Both the position numbers and the translations under genes were made by a program. A stretch of DNA of 64,000 bases. Source: Mycolicibacterium sp. 018/SC-01/001. Its GTDB lineage: Bacteria > Actinomycetota > Actinomycetes > Mycobacteriales > Mycobacteriaceae. The notes under the pieces were generated by a model. That model made no database searches, was not told where the DNA came from, and saw nothing but the letters and a program-made list of their open reading frames with translations. The stretch's first letter is position 1. The number at the start of each line of letters is the position of its first letter. Of this stretch, positions 8,492 to 17,871 are shown piece after piece. The stretch lies in the NCBI RefSeq assembly GCF_007096635.1, contig NZ_VKAA01000003.1, positions 1 to 64,000 on the forward strand, given 5' to 3'.

Positions 8492-9127
8492 GTGCCTTAC
8501 ACGGCGAGTAGAGGCCCAGGTCGGCCCCCCGCAGCCAAGGCTGCCGAGACGCGGGAGCGCATTCTGCATGCCGCCCGCGAGGTGTTCAGCGAGTTGGGGT
8601 ACGACGCCGCGACGTTCCAGGCGATCGCCATCCGCGCGGATCTGACCCGACCGGCCATCAACCATTACTTTGCCAGCAAGCGTGTGCTCTGGGGTGAGGT
8701 CGTGGAGCAGGCCAACGCGGTGATCGTCAGCACCGGAGTGTCGCGGGCCCGCGAACGCACCGGCCTCGTCGACCGGCTGGCGGCCTTCCTCGCGGCCACC
8801 ACCCAGGTGGACACCGACGACCGCTCCGCAGCGGCCTTCCTCGTCACCTCGGTGCTGGAGACGCAACGGCACCCCGAACTCGTCAGCGACGAACACGATC
8901 CGCTGAAGAATTCGCGCTCCTTCGTGACGTGGGCGGTCAACGATGCGATCGAGCGCGGTGAGCTCAGCTCGGACACCGACGTCGACCACCTGGTCGAGAT
9001 GCTGGTCGCGGTGCTGTGGGGCATGGGCTTCTACGCCGGTTTCGTCGGCGACCGTGCAGCGCTCGGTGCCGTCGTGCACAAACTCGAGCTGCTGCTGGCC
9101 AACAAGCTGTGGCATCTCGGCGCGTAG
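8492..9127 (+). CDS. TetR-family regulator (Rv0144-like)
   Basis: 211-residue TetR protein. A basic N-terminal arm (GRPPAAKAAETRERIL) leads into the HTH ending in AINHYFASKRVLW; the rest is an alpha-helical ligand domain. The frame is open back to 8474, but GTG at 8492 sits 6 nt after CACAAT (8480-8485), fitting a leaderless start. It is followed by the SAM methyltransferase and ALDH cluster, matching Rv0144-Rv0147 order, and is a candidate regulator of the ALDH promoter at 10105-10133. Confidence 0.9.
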   Translation: MPYTASRGPGRPPAAKAAETRERILHAAREVFSELGYDAATFQAIAIRADLTRPAINHYFASKRVLWGEVVEQANAVIVSTGVSRARERTGLVDRLAAFLAATTQVDTDDRSAAAFLVTSVLETQRHPELVSDEHDPLKNSRSFVTWAVNDAIERGELSSDTDVDHLVEMLVAVLWGMGFYAGFVGDRAALGAVVHKLELLLANKLWHLGA

Positions 9128-9149
9128 GCCGCCTCGCTGGTCGCGATAG

Positions 9150-10094
<945 letters not shown>

Positions 10095-10104
10095 CCTCAG
10101 CTCC

Positions 10105-10133
10105 TGTTCACCAACCGGGTGGTTGGCTACGAT
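10105..10133 (+). promoter_or_regulatory. ALDH promoter with palindrome filling the spacer
   Basis: -35 TGTTCA (10105-10110) and -10 TACGAT (10128-10133) are 17 bp apart, and the spacer begins with CCAACC-GGGT-GGTTGG (10111-10126), perfect 6-bp arms. A TetR-type repressor sitting there would exclude RNA polymerase. The ALDH Shine-Dalgarno AAGGAG follows at about 10157. Confidence 0.65.
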
Positions 10134-10169
10134 TCGGGGTACTCGCCGGTCAGATCAAGGAGACCCTTC

Positions 10170-11579
10170 ATGACCACCGATTCCGCCGTGCCCGTCGACG
10201 TGGGTACTGACACCCCTGACGTCGCCGCCACTGTCCGCAGGCTCCGCGAGACGTTCGCCTCCGGCCGCACCCGCAGCGTCGAATGGCGCAAGCAGCAGCT
10301 CTCCGCCCTCGAACGGTTGATGACGGAGAACGAGGCGGCGATCGCCGACGCGTTGGCCAAGGACCTGGACCGCACCCCGTTCGAAGCGTGGCTGGCCGAT
10401 GTCGCCAGCACCGCGGGCGAGGCCAAGAGCGCCGCCAAGAGCGTGGGCCGGTGGATGAAGCGCAGCTACCGGATGCTCGAGCTCTCGCAACTGCCCGGGC
10501 GCGGGTGGGTGGAGTACGAGCCCTACGGCACCGTGCTGATCATCGGAGCGTGGAACTTCCCCTTCGCCCTGACGCTGGGCCCGGCCGTCGGCGCGATCGC
10601 CGCCGGAAACACCATGGTGCTCAAGCCCTCTGAGGTGTCACCGGCGTCGTCGGCGCTGATGGCCGAACTGGTCCCGCGATACCTCGACAACGACGCCATC
10701 GCGGTCATCGAAGGCGACGGCGCGGTCAGCCAGGAGTTGATCAGTCAGGGTTTCGACTACCTGCTCTTCACCGGCGGCACCGAAGTCGGCCGCAAGGTCT
10801 ACGAGAGCGCGGCGGCACACCTGACCCCGGTCACGCTCGAACTCGGTGGCAAGAGCCCGGTGATCGTGTCGGCCGACGCCGACATCGACGTCGCCGCCAA
10901 GCGCATCGCGTGGACCAAGCTGATCAACTCCGGGCAGATCTGCATCGCCCCCGACTATGTGCTGGCCGAGGCGCCCATCCGCGATCAGCTCGTCGAGAAG
11001 CTGCGCGACGCGGTCGCCGAGTTCGAGGCGAACAACCCCAGCGGCAAGCGAGTCGTCAACGAGCGGCACTTCAATCGGCTCACCAACGCGCTGGCCGCCA
11101 CCAAGGGCACTGTCGCAGTCGGTGGTGACAGCGACGCCGTGAACATCAGGATCCAGCCGACCGTCGTCGTCGATCCCGACCCGGCCGAACCCCTGATGAC
11201 CGACGAGATCTTCGGCCCGATCCTGCCCGTGGTGACCGTCCAGAACATGGACGAGGCAATCCGTTTCGTCAACGCGCGACCCAAGCCGCTGGCCGCCTAC
11301 CTGTTCACCAAGACCAAGGCGGTCCGTGAGCGTGTGGTCCGCGACATCTCCTCCGGCGGCATGGTGATCAACCACCTGCTCTTCCACTTCGCCACGCACA
11401 AGCTGCCTTTCGGTGGCGTCGGCCCCTCCGGCATGGGCGCCTACCACGGCAAGTTCGGCTTCGAGACGTTCAGTCACAAGAAGAGCGTGATGACCAAGTC
11501 GACCCGACCCGACGTCGGCGCCTTCATCTACCCCCCGTATACAGAGAAGGCGTGGAAGCTCGCCAGACGGCTTTTCTGA
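10170..11579 (+). CDS. Aldehyde dehydrogenase (Rv0147-like)
   Basis: 469-residue NAD(P)-dependent aldehyde dehydrogenase of the class 3/fatty-aldehyde type. It has the cofactor region WNFPFALTLGP, the catalytic Glu in LELGGKSP (near residue 223), the nucleophile Cys in NSGQICIAPDY (near residue 257) and the C-terminal FGGVGPSGMGAYHGKFGF. ATG at 10170 follows AAGGAG by 7 nt; the 17 codons upstream in frame to 10119 run through the promoter and are rejected. It leads a + strand run with SDR and MDR genes, consistent with oxidation of lipid-derived aldehydes. Confidence 0.95.
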   Translation: MTTDSAVPVDVGTDTPDVAATVRRLRETFASGRTRSVEWRKQQLSALERLMTENEAAIADALAKDLDRTPFEAWLADVASTAGEAKSAAKSVGRWMKRSYRMLELSQLPGRGWVEYEPYGTVLIIGAWNFPFALTLGPAVGAIAAGNTMVLKPSEVSPASSALMAELVPRYLDNDAIAVIEGDGAVSQELISQGFDYLLFTGGTEVGRKVYESAAAHLTPVTLELGGKSPVIVSADADIDVAAKRIAWTKLINSGQICIAPDYVLAEAPIRDQLVEKLRDAVAEFEANNPSGKRVVNERHFNRLTNALAATKGTVAVGGDSDAVNIRIQPTVVVDPDPAEPLMTDEIFGPILPVVTVQNMDEAIRFVNARPKPLAAYLFTKTKAVRERVVRDISSGGMVINHLLFHFATHKLPFGGVGPSGMGAYHGKFGFETFSHKKSVMTKSTRPDVGAFIYPPYTEKAWKLARRLF

Positions 11580-11598
11580 ACAACGGGAAGGGATGGTC

Positions 11599-12462
11599 AT
11601 GCCAGGAGTGCAGGATCGGGTCATCGTCGTCACCGGTGCTGGAGGCGGCCTCGGCCGCGAATATGCGCTGACGCTCGCTCGCGAGGGCGCCAGCGTCGTG
11701 GTCAACGACCTCGGCGGGGCGCGTGACGGTACCGGCGCCGGCCACAACATGGCCGACGAGGTGGTCAAGGAGATCACCGACGCCGGTGGTCGTGCGGTCG
11801 CCAACTACGACTCGGTCGCCGAGCCCGAGGGCGCGGCCAACATCATCAAGACCGCGGTCGACGAGTTCGGCAAGGTCGACGGCGTGGTCAGCAATGCCGG
11901 CATCCTGCGTGACGGCACGTTCCACAAGATGGAGTTCGCCAACTGGGACGCCGTGCTCAAGGTGCACCTGTACGGCGGCTACAACGTGATCCGCGCCGCG
12001 TGGCCGCACTTCCGCGAGAACGGCTTCGGCCGCGTCGTGGTCGCCACCTCGACCAGCGGTCTGTTCGGCAACTTCGGGCAGGCCAACTACGGTGCTGCGA
12101 AGCTGGGTCTCGTCGGCATGATCAACACGCTGGCCCAGGAAGGCGCCAAGTACAACATCAAGACCAACGCGATCGCGCCGATCGCGGCCACCCGCATGAC
12201 GCAGGACATCCTGCCGCCGGAGGTCTTCGAGAAGCTCACACCCGAGTACGTGGCACCCGTGGTCGCCTACCTGTGCACCGAAGAGGTGCCCGAGACCGCA
12301 TCGGTGTTCATCGTCGGCGGTGGCAAGGTCCAGCGCGTGGCGCTGTTCCAGAACAAGGGTGTGACGTTCACCGAGGTGCCGTCGGTCGACGACGTCGCGG
12401 GCAAGTGGGGCGAGATCACCGATCTGTCGGCCGCCGAGCGCGCGTCGTTCAACCTCGGCTGA
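11599..12462 (+). CDS. SDR oxidoreductase, HSD17B4/MFE-type (Rv0148-like)
   Basis: 287-residue short-chain dehydrogenase resembling the (3R)-hydroxyacyl-CoA dehydrogenase domain of peroxisomal multifunctional enzyme 2. It has the cofactor motif TGAGGGLGREYA, the NDLGGARDGTG segment specific to this branch, NAGILRD, and the catalytic YGAAK. ATG at 11599 is 6 nt after GGGAAGGG; ATG at 11593 would sit on top of the ribosome site. It starts 19 nt after ALDH and is probably cotranscribed. Likely beta-oxidation or steroid side-chain role. Confidence 0.94.
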   Translation: MPGVQDRVIVVTGAGGGLGREYALTLAREGASVVVNDLGGARDGTGAGHNMADEVVKEITDAGGRAVANYDSVAEPEGAANIIKTAVDEFGKVDGVVSNAGILRDGTFHKMEFANWDAVLKVHLYGGYNVIRAAWPHFRENGFGRVVVATSTSGLFGNFGQANYGAAKLGLVGMINTLAQEGAKYNIKTNAIAPIAATRMTQDILPPEVFEKLTPEYVAPVVAYLCTEEVPETASVFIVGGGKVQRVALFQNKGVTFTEVPSVDDVAGKWGEITDLSAAERASFNLG

Positions 12463-12469
12463 GTCCTGC

Positions 12470-13432
12470 ATGAAAGCGCTTGTTGCGCAGGAGTTGTCCG
12501 GACCCGCGGGGTTGTCCTTCACGGACATGCCCGACCCCGCGGGTGACGGGCAGGTGGTGATCGACGTGCGAGCGGCCGGGGTGTGCTTCCCCGATCTGCT
12601 GCTCCTGCGCGGCGAATACCAGATGCGGCTGGACCCGCCGTTCGTCCCGGGCATGGAAGTCGCGGGTGTCGTGCGGTCCGCACCCGGGGGGTCATCACTC
12701 GCTGTCGGACAACGGGTTTCGGCCTTCACGATGCTCGGGGGATACGCCGAACAGGTGGCCGTCGATGCGGGGAGCGTCGTGCCCACGCCGGACGACGTGG
12801 ACGATGCCTGCGCGGCGGCGCTGCTGGGCAACTACTACACGATGTACTTCGCGCTGCAGCGGCGGGCAGCGTTACGCCCCGGCGAGACGGTGCTGGTGCT
12901 CGGATCGGGCGGCGGCGTCGGGACGGCGGCGGTGCAGATCGCGAAGGGGCTGGGCGCGCGCGTGGTCGCGATGGTGCATCGGGAGGCGGCCATCGGGTTC
13001 GTCGAATCCCTGGGCGCTGATGTGGTTCTGCCGCTGACCGACGGGTGGCTGGACGCCGTCAAACAGCACACCGACGGCCGCGGGGTCGACGTCGTGGTGG
13101 ACCCGATCGGCGGGCCGGCCTTCGACGATGCCATCCGGTCGCTGGCCACCGAGGGTCGCCTGCTGGTGATCGGCTTTGCCGCGGGCGGCATCCCGACGGT
13201 GAAGGTGAACCGGCTGCTGCTGCGCAACGTCAGCGTCGTCGGGGTGGGCTGGGGTGAGTTCGTCAATCGGACTCCGGGCGCTCAAGCGGAGGTCGGCGCC
13301 GGCATTTCCGAGCTGGTGGCGCAGGGTCTGAGACCGCCTGCACCAGTGCGGTTTCCGCTGTCGGACGGGGCGCTGGCACTGCAGAAGCTCGGCGACGGCG
13401 AAATCCACGGCAAGCTGGTGCTCGAGACGTGA
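12470..13432 (+). CDS. Zinc-free MDR quinone/enoyl reductase (Rv0149-like)
   Basis: 320-residue medium-chain reductase of the NADPH:quinone oxidoreductase (zeta-crystallin) type. The N-terminal GroES-like domain lacks the structural-zinc cysteine cluster. The Rossmann motif is GSGGGVGTAAVQIA near residue 145, followed by GLGARVVAM. It begins 7 nt after the SDR stop. NADPH-dependent reduction of quinones or alpha,beta-unsaturated carbonyls is expected, and the substrate is not predictable. Confidence 0.93.
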   Translation: MKALVAQELSGPAGLSFTDMPDPAGDGQVVIDVRAAGVCFPDLLLLRGEYQMRLDPPFVPGMEVAGVVRSAPGGSSLAVGQRVSAFTMLGGYAEQVAVDAGSVVPTPDDVDDACAAALLGNYYTMYFALQRRAALRPGETVLVLGSGGGVGTAAVQIAKGLGARVVAMVHREAAIGFVESLGADVVLPLTDGWLDAVKQHTDGRGVDVVVDPIGGPAFDDAIRSLATEGRLLVIGFAAGGIPTVKVNRLLLRNVSVVGVGWGEFVNRTPGAQAEVGAGISELVAQGLRPPAPVRFPLSDGALALQKLGDGEIHGKLVLET

Positions 13433-13457
13433 TGAGCGCTTGCGCGAAGAACAGACG

Positions 13458-14159
13458 ATGATGATCAGGGCGCTGGCGTTCGACGTGTTCGGCACTGTCG
13501 TCGACTGGCGCTCCAGCGTGACCCGCGAGCTCGCGGCGTTCGGCGCCCGCCATGGAATCGAGCGGGACTGGCCGGCGTTCGCCGATGACTGGCGGGCGGG
13601 GTACGTCCCGGCGATGGACCGGGTGCGTCGCGGGGACCTGCCGTGGACGCGTCTCGACGATCTGCACCGCGGGCGTCTGGTCGAGTTGCTCACCGACCGC
13701 GGGATCGACGTCGACGACGCGGAGATCGACGATCTGAACCGGGCCTGGCATCGGCTGGATCCGTGGCCGGACGCCGTCGCGGGACTGACCCGGCTCAAGG
13801 AGCGCTTCGTCATCACCACGCTGTCGAACGGCAACGTGTCCCTGCTGACGAACATGGCCAAGCACGCGGGCTTGCCGTGGGACTGCATACTGTCGGCCGA
13901 GATCTTCCGGCATTACAAGCCCGATCCGGAGGCGTACCTCGGCTGTGCGTCGATCCTCGACGTGGCGCCGGACGAGCTGATGCTGGTGGCCGCTCATCCG
14001 TCGGATCTGCAGGCAGCGCGAGGCGCCGGCCTGCGCACCGGATTCGTCTTCCGGCCCGCCGAGTACGGCCCGGAGCGGACCCTGCACCGACCTGCAGACG
14101 GCGAATTCGACGTCATGGCAGACGATTTCGGCTCACTCGCCGAGCAACTGGAGTTCTGA
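13458..14159 (+). CDS. HAD hydrolase, haloacid dehalogenase type II-like
   Basis: About 233-residue HAD-superfamily hydrolase. Motif I FDVFGTVVDW carries the Asp nucleophile, motif II is TLSNGN, the motif III Lys is in HYKPDPEAYLG, and motif IV is degenerate (VAAHPSDLQAA). This resembles L-2-haloacid dehalogenases, though many relatives are general phosphatases. The frame opens at a TTG at 13440; the paired ATGs at 13458 and 13461, directly before the nucleophile strand, are likelier. Confidence 0.88.
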   Translation: MMIRALAFDVFGTVVDWRSSVTRELAAFGARHGIERDWPAFADDWRAGYVPAMDRVRRGDLPWTRLDDLHRGRLVELLTDRGIDVDDAEIDDLNRAWHRLDPWPDAVAGLTRLKERFVITTLSNGNVSLLTNMAKHAGLPWDCILSAEIFRHYKPDPEAYLGCASILDVAPDELMLVAAHPSDLQAARGAGLRTGFVFRPAEYGPERTLHRPADGEFDVMADDFGSLAEQLEF

Positions 14160-14172
14160 GAGGATTGTGCCC

Positions 14173-14580
14173 ATGACCGTCGCACTGCCTGAAGATCTGA
14201 TCGACCTGCTCGGCAAGCCCAGCCCGTGCTTCGTGGCGACGCTGATGGCCGACGGTTCGCCGCAGCTCACCGAGACGTGGGTGACGACCGATGGCGCCAA
14301 CGTGGTGCTCAACATCGTCGGCGGGATGCAGAAGGAGAAGAACCTGCGCCGTGATCCGCGCATCGCCGTCAACGTCGCCGACCCCGACAACGTGTCGCGC
14401 TTCTTCGAAGTGCGGGGGCGGGTGACGTCGATGACGAGCGAGGGCGGCAAGGAGCACATCGACGCGTTGTCGCAGAAGTACCTGGGCATCCCGTACCCGT
14501 ACTTCAGTGGTAACCCCGATGAGACGCGGCTCATCGTGACGATCGAGGCGGACAAGGTCAATTCGCCGATGGCGGGCTGA
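14173..14580 (+). CDS. PPOX/FDOR split-barrel flavin or F420 protein
   Basis: 135-residue pyridoxamine-phosphate-oxidase-like split barrel of the class named PPOX F420-dependent in actinobacteria. The N-terminus PCFVATLMADGSPQLTETWVTTDG is split over two strands, with KEKNLRRDPRIAVNVAD in the middle. The family uses F420 or FMN for reductions. ATG at 14173 is 8 nt after GAGAGGA; the GTG at 14167 would be too close. It belongs to the same + strand run as ALDH-HAD. Confidence 0.88.
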   Translation: MTVALPEDLIDLLGKPSPCFVATLMADGSPQLTETWVTTDGANVVLNIVGGMQKEKNLRRDPRIAVNVADPDNVSRFFEVRGRVTSMTSEGGKEHIDALSQKYLGIPYPYFSGNPDETRLIVTIEADKVNSPMAG

Positions 14581-14586
14581 GACCCG

Positions 14587-15072
14587 GTGAGTGCCGCCGG
14601 CATCGTCCTCGTCGGGCTCGTGATCGCGGTGGGCCTGGTGGGGATTCTGGTGCCGGTCCTGCCCGGCGGGATTCTGGTGATCGCGGCGATCGGTGTGTGG
14701 GCGTTCGTCGAAGGTGGGGCGATCGCGTGGTCGACGTTCGGTGTCGCGGCGGCGTTCTTCGTGGCGGCCGCGGTGGTCAAGTACGTGTGGCCGGCGCGAC
14801 GGATGCGGGATGCGCAGGTGCGGACGTCGGTCCTCGTCGTGGGGGCGCTGGCCGGCATCGTCGGCTTCTTCGTGATCCCGGTGGTCGGGCTGGTGATCGG
14901 ATTTGTCGGCGGGGTGTTCGCGGCGGAGTTGGCGTCGCGGGGTGATCTCCGGCGTGCGTGGGCGTCGACGGTGCACGCGGTCAAAGGGGTGGCGCTGTCG
15001 GTCGGCGTGGAGTTGACAGGGGCGCTGCTGGCGACCGTGGCCTGGGCGGTCGGGGTGTACCTGACGGTGTGA
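14587..15072 (+). CDS. DUF456 membrane protein
   Basis: 161 residues, GTG start, almost entirely hydrophobic with about four transmembrane segments rich in Gly/Val (residues 4-40, 45-60, 80-110, 135-160). The pattern fits DUF456. Function unknown. Six nucleotides separate it from the PPOX gene. Its last 14 or so codons are the left end of the tandem duplication at 15025-15380; the second copy repeats the C-terminal codons out of context. Confidence 0.85.
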   Translation: MSAAGIVLVGLVIAVGLVGILVPVLPGGILVIAAIGVWAFVEGGAIAWSTFGVAAAFFVAAAVVKYVWPARRMRDAQVRTSVLVVGALAGIVGFFVIPVVGLVIGFVGGVFAAELASRGDLRRAWASTVHAVKGVALSVGVELTGALLATVAWAVGVYLTV

Positions 15073-15380
15073 GGAGCATGTGTGCTGGCGGCCCACTATC
15101 AGCGACAAAGTCGGTGTCTGGTTAGTGGGGCTGTGTTTCCGCCGACAAAGTCGCTCGGGGTGGGCCGGCGGGCAAGTGCGTCTCGCGTGGCGCCACGGTG
15201 TGGAGGCGTTGTCGGCGACGGTGGTGCGGGCGGTCGGGGTCTACCTGACGGTCTGAGGAGCATGTGTGCCGGCGGCCCACTATCAGCGACATAGTCGGTG
15301 TCTGGTTAGTGGGGCTGTGTATCCGCCGACAAAGTCGCTCGGTGTGGGCCGGCGAGCATCTGCGTCTCGCGCGCGACGCC
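15025..15380. repeat. Two-copy tandem duplication, 184-bp period
   Basis: Copy 1 (about 15025-15196) and copy 2 (about 15209-15380) are shifted by exactly 184 bp and differ by scattered substitutions. Copy 1 starts within the 3' end of the DUF456 gene. Each copy holds two inverted repeats of the form CGAC-AAA-GTCG, 40 bp apart, at 15103-15113, 15143-15153, 15287-15297 (centre ATA) and 15327-15337. No transposase, terminal repeats or credible ORF lie inside. Apart from this the 353-bp stretch 15073-15425 holds no gene I can support. Confidence 0.9.
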
Positions 15381-15425
15381 GTGCGCTGTCGGTGCCTTGT
15401 CGGTGCGCTGTGCGAGCCTGCCGTC

Positions 15426-15773
15426 GTGTCCGAGCTCTACGAAATCCGCGGGATCGGCCTGCGTTCCGTGATCACCGATCACCTGTTCCGCGTCGGCCCG
15501 CAAACGATTCCCGATCTTCTCGACGCTCTAGAGCACCAAGGCTTCACCGTCGCCGGCCGGCCCGCCAAGACGGTCTCCGACGCGTTGCGCTGGGAACGGG
15601 AACGCGGCCGGGTCCGCCTCATCCGCCGCGGCAAATACGGCCCCGCCGAGATGCCGCGCACCACTGAGCAGCGCATCCGTCGCCGCGCCATGGAGCTCCG
15701 CGCCCGAGCCGGTATCGCCGCCGGCCGCGACGACGAACACTTCTGGGATCGGGTCGCGCTCTACCTCGACTAA
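15426..15773 (+). CDS. Small basic protein, possible winged helix
   Basis: 115-residue protein starting SELYEIRGIGLRSVITDHL after a GTG. A segment resembling a winged helix (PQTIPDLLDALEHQGF, then KTVSDALRWERERGRVRLI) is followed by an Arg-rich helix and an acidic/aromatic end. No named family is recognised, so DNA binding is only suspected. The frame is open upstream to 15264 through the tandem repeat; that extension is low-complexity relative to the conserved-looking part and is rejected. Confidence 0.7.
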   Translation: MSELYEIRGIGLRSVITDHLFRVGPQTIPDLLDALEHQGFTVAGRPAKTVSDALRWERERGRVRLIRRGKYGPAEMPRTTEQRIRRRAMELRARAGIAAGRDDEHFWDRVALYLD

Positions 15774-15780
15774 CTCGCGA

Positions 15781-16581
15781 CTAACCCCTCAGCTGCTGCC
15801 GCAACCGATCCAGATCCGCAGAGGTGAGCCCGGCGGCCTCCAGATAGCCTGCGAGAGAACCGAACTGGTCATCCACGGTGCGCAGCGCCGCAGACAGATA
15901 CTGCTCGCGCACACCCAGCACGGAATCCGTGAGCCTCGCCTCGGCGAGCTCGAGGATCTCCGGTGACTCCGCCGCCCGCTCCCGCAGGTTCGCAAGAATG
16001 CTCTCCCGCAGCTGCGGAACCGCGTCGTTGCTGCGCAGGTAGTCCGCCATCGCCGCGTCGGGATCCACCCCGGCAGCCTCCAGCACCACCGCGGTCGTGA
16101 AGCCGGTGCGGTCCTTGCCCGCGAAGCAGTGCGCCAGCACCCGCTGTCCAGAACCGAGCAGCGTGATCACCTCACGCACGGCCCGCTGTGCCAGCGGAGC
16201 GCTCGCGATCCGCCCGTACTCCTCGGTCATGTACCGCGCCGCCGCGTCGGCGACCGACTCGCCGTCCGGCTTGTCGGTCATCATCCGCTTGAATGCGTGC
16301 TCGTGCGGCGCCTCGTCATCCGACGCCGTCGTCTCGATGAACGGCAGATGGTGGACGGCCACACCCGGCGGCACCAGACCGGGACCGTGTCGCTCCAGCT
16401 CGCGCAGCGTGCGCAGATCGGCGACATCGGTGACGCCGTAGTGCTTCAGCGCAGCGCGCCCGTCGTCGTCGAGTTTCGACAACTCACTGGCGCGGAAGAA
16501 CCGTCCCGGTGCGATGCCGGTCTGCTCGGCGACATCGCGGAAGTTCCAGGCACCCGACAGCTCGTCGCCGGCAAAAGCCAC
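15781..16581 (-). CDS. ptbB: Tyrosine/lipid phosphatase PtbB (MptpB-like)
   Basis: 266-residue phosphatase of the Y_phosphatase3 family. The P-loop HCFAGKDRTGF contains the nucleophile Cys152 and the Arg; the N-terminal NFRDVAEQTG segment is also conserved. The M. tuberculosis homologue is a secreted triple-specificity phosphatase acting on phosphotyrosine and phosphoinositides in the host. No signal peptide is visible. GTG at 16581 shares its G with the fadE2 stop (TAGTG), giving a two-gene operon with fadE2 first. The open frame to 16875 is antisense-like extension and rejected. Confidence 0.93.
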   Translation of the reverse strand: MAFAGDELSGAWNFRDVAEQTGIAPGRFFRASELSKLDDDGRAALKHYGVTDVADLRTLRELERHGPGLVPPGVAVHHLPFIETTASDDEAPHEHAFKRMMTDKPDGESVADAAARYMTEEYGRIASAPLAQRAVREVITLLGSGQRVLAHCFAGKDRTGFTTAVVLEAAGVDPDAAMADYLRSNDAVPQLRESILANLRERAAESPEILELAEARLTDSVLGVREQYLSAALRTVDDQFGSLAGYLEAAGLTSADLDRLRQQLRG

Positions 16582-17813
16582 TAGCTGGTCACCGCCGCGG
16601 CCAGGGCCGACTTCTCGCGGCCGAGCTCGGCACGCGCGATGGTGCGCATGTGCACCTCGTCGGGGCCGTCGAACAGCCGCATCGCGCGGTGCCAGCCGTA
16701 CATCCGCGCCAGCGGGAAATCGTCGGCGATGCCCGCGCCACCATGCACCTGAATGGCGCGATCGATGACGTCGCACGCCATCTTCGGCGCCACGGCTTTG
16801 ATCTGCGCCACCAGCACCTGGGCGTCCTTGTGCTTGTTGCCGTGCTGGTCGATGGTCCAGGCGGCCTTGTGGCACAGCAGCCGCGTCTGGTCGATCGCAT
16901 TGCGGGACAACGCAATCGACTCCCGAACCACACCCTGCTCGGCCAGCGGCTTGCCGAACGCGATGCGCTTCTGCACCCGGTCGATCATCAGCGCGAGCGC
17001 CCGCTCGGCGACGCCGATAGCCCGCATGCAGTGATGGATGCGGCCTGGCCCCAGGCGGGCCTGGGCGATCGCGAACCCGCTGCCCTCCTGATCGAGCAGG
17101 TTCGACGACGGCACCCGCACGTTGTCGAAGCTGACTTCACAGTGGCCGTGCTGATCCTGCCAGCCGAACACCGGCAGCGACCGCTCGATCGACACGCCAG
17201 GAGTGTCGACAGGCACCAGGATCATCGACTGCTGCTGATGGCTGGCCGCATCGGGGTTGGTGCGGCCCATCACGATCAGGATCTTGCAGCGCGGATCGGC
17301 CGCGCCGGAGATCCACCACTTGCGGCCGTTGATGACGTAGTCGTCGCCGTCGCGCAGCATCGTGGTCTCGATGTTGCGGGCATCGCTGGAGGCGACTGCG
17401 GGCTCGGTCATCGCGAACGCGCTGCGGATCTCCCCCGCCAGCAGCGGTTCGAGCCACTGCGTGCGCTGCTCCGGCGTCGCGAACAGGTGCAGCGTCTCCA
17501 TGTTTCCGGTGTCGGGCGCCGCACAGTTGGTGACCTCCGGCCCGATCTCCATGCTCCAGCCCGTCAGCTCCGCCAGCGGCGCGTACTCGAGATTGGAGAG
17601 CCCCGACTCGGCGGGCAGGAACAGGTTCCACAGCCCCAGGCTCTTCGCCTCGGCCTTGAGCTCTTCGATCACCGGCGGCACCGTGTGATCGTCGGGCCCG
17701 GCCTCCCGCCGGTAGCGCTCGTAGGACTCCTCGGCGGGGATGACGCGCTCGACCATGAAATCGGTCAATCGCTGGTGGTAATCGGCCGCCTTGGCAGACA
17801 TCGCGAAGTCCAT
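16581..17813 (-). CDS. fadE2: Acyl-CoA dehydrogenase FadE2
   Basis: 410-residue FAD acyl-CoA dehydrogenase. FAMTEPAVASSDARNIET and the central beta-domain lead to the C-terminal helical bundle with QVHGGAGIADDFPLARMYGWHRAMRLFDGPDEVH split across it. It catalyses alpha,beta-oxidation of an acyl-CoA, and the chain preference is unknown. ATG at 17813 is supported by TATCGT 7 nt upstream (leaderless); ATG at 17801 is possible. The frame reaching 18167 overlaps the next gene and is rejected. It is followed directly by ptbB, as in M. tuberculosis. Confidence 0.94.
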   Translation of the reverse strand: MDFAMSAKAADYHQRLTDFMVERVIPAEESYERYRREAGPDDHTVPPVIEELKAEAKSLGLWNLFLPAESGLSNLEYAPLAELTGWSMEIGPEVTNCAAPDTGNMETLHLFATPEQRTQWLEPLLAGEIRSAFAMTEPAVASSDARNIETTMLRDGDDYVINGRKWWISGAADPRCKILIVMGRTNPDAASHQQQSMILVPVDTPGVSIERSLPVFGWQDQHGHCEVSFDNVRVPSSNLLDQEGSGFAIAQARLGPGRIHHCMRAIGVAERALALMIDRVQKRIAFGKPLAEQGVVRESIALSRNAIDQTRLLCHKAAWTIDQHGNKHKDAQVLVAQIKAVAPKMACDVIDRAIQVHGGAGIADDFPLARMYGWHRAMRLFDGPDEVHMRTIARAELGREKSALAAAVTS

Positions 17814-17871
17814 GCCCGCCACGATATGACACGCGTAAAGAGCGACGTCGCGGGTGGCCGGAACCGGCCGC

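Noticed and set aside
15025..15380. Insertion sequence
   Set aside because: No transposase, no terminal inverted repeats or target duplication; only a two-copy tandem duplication.
15264..15425. N-terminal extension of the small protein at 15426
   Set aside because: It would translate the tandem repeat; composition differs from the rest and the GTG at 15426 fits better.
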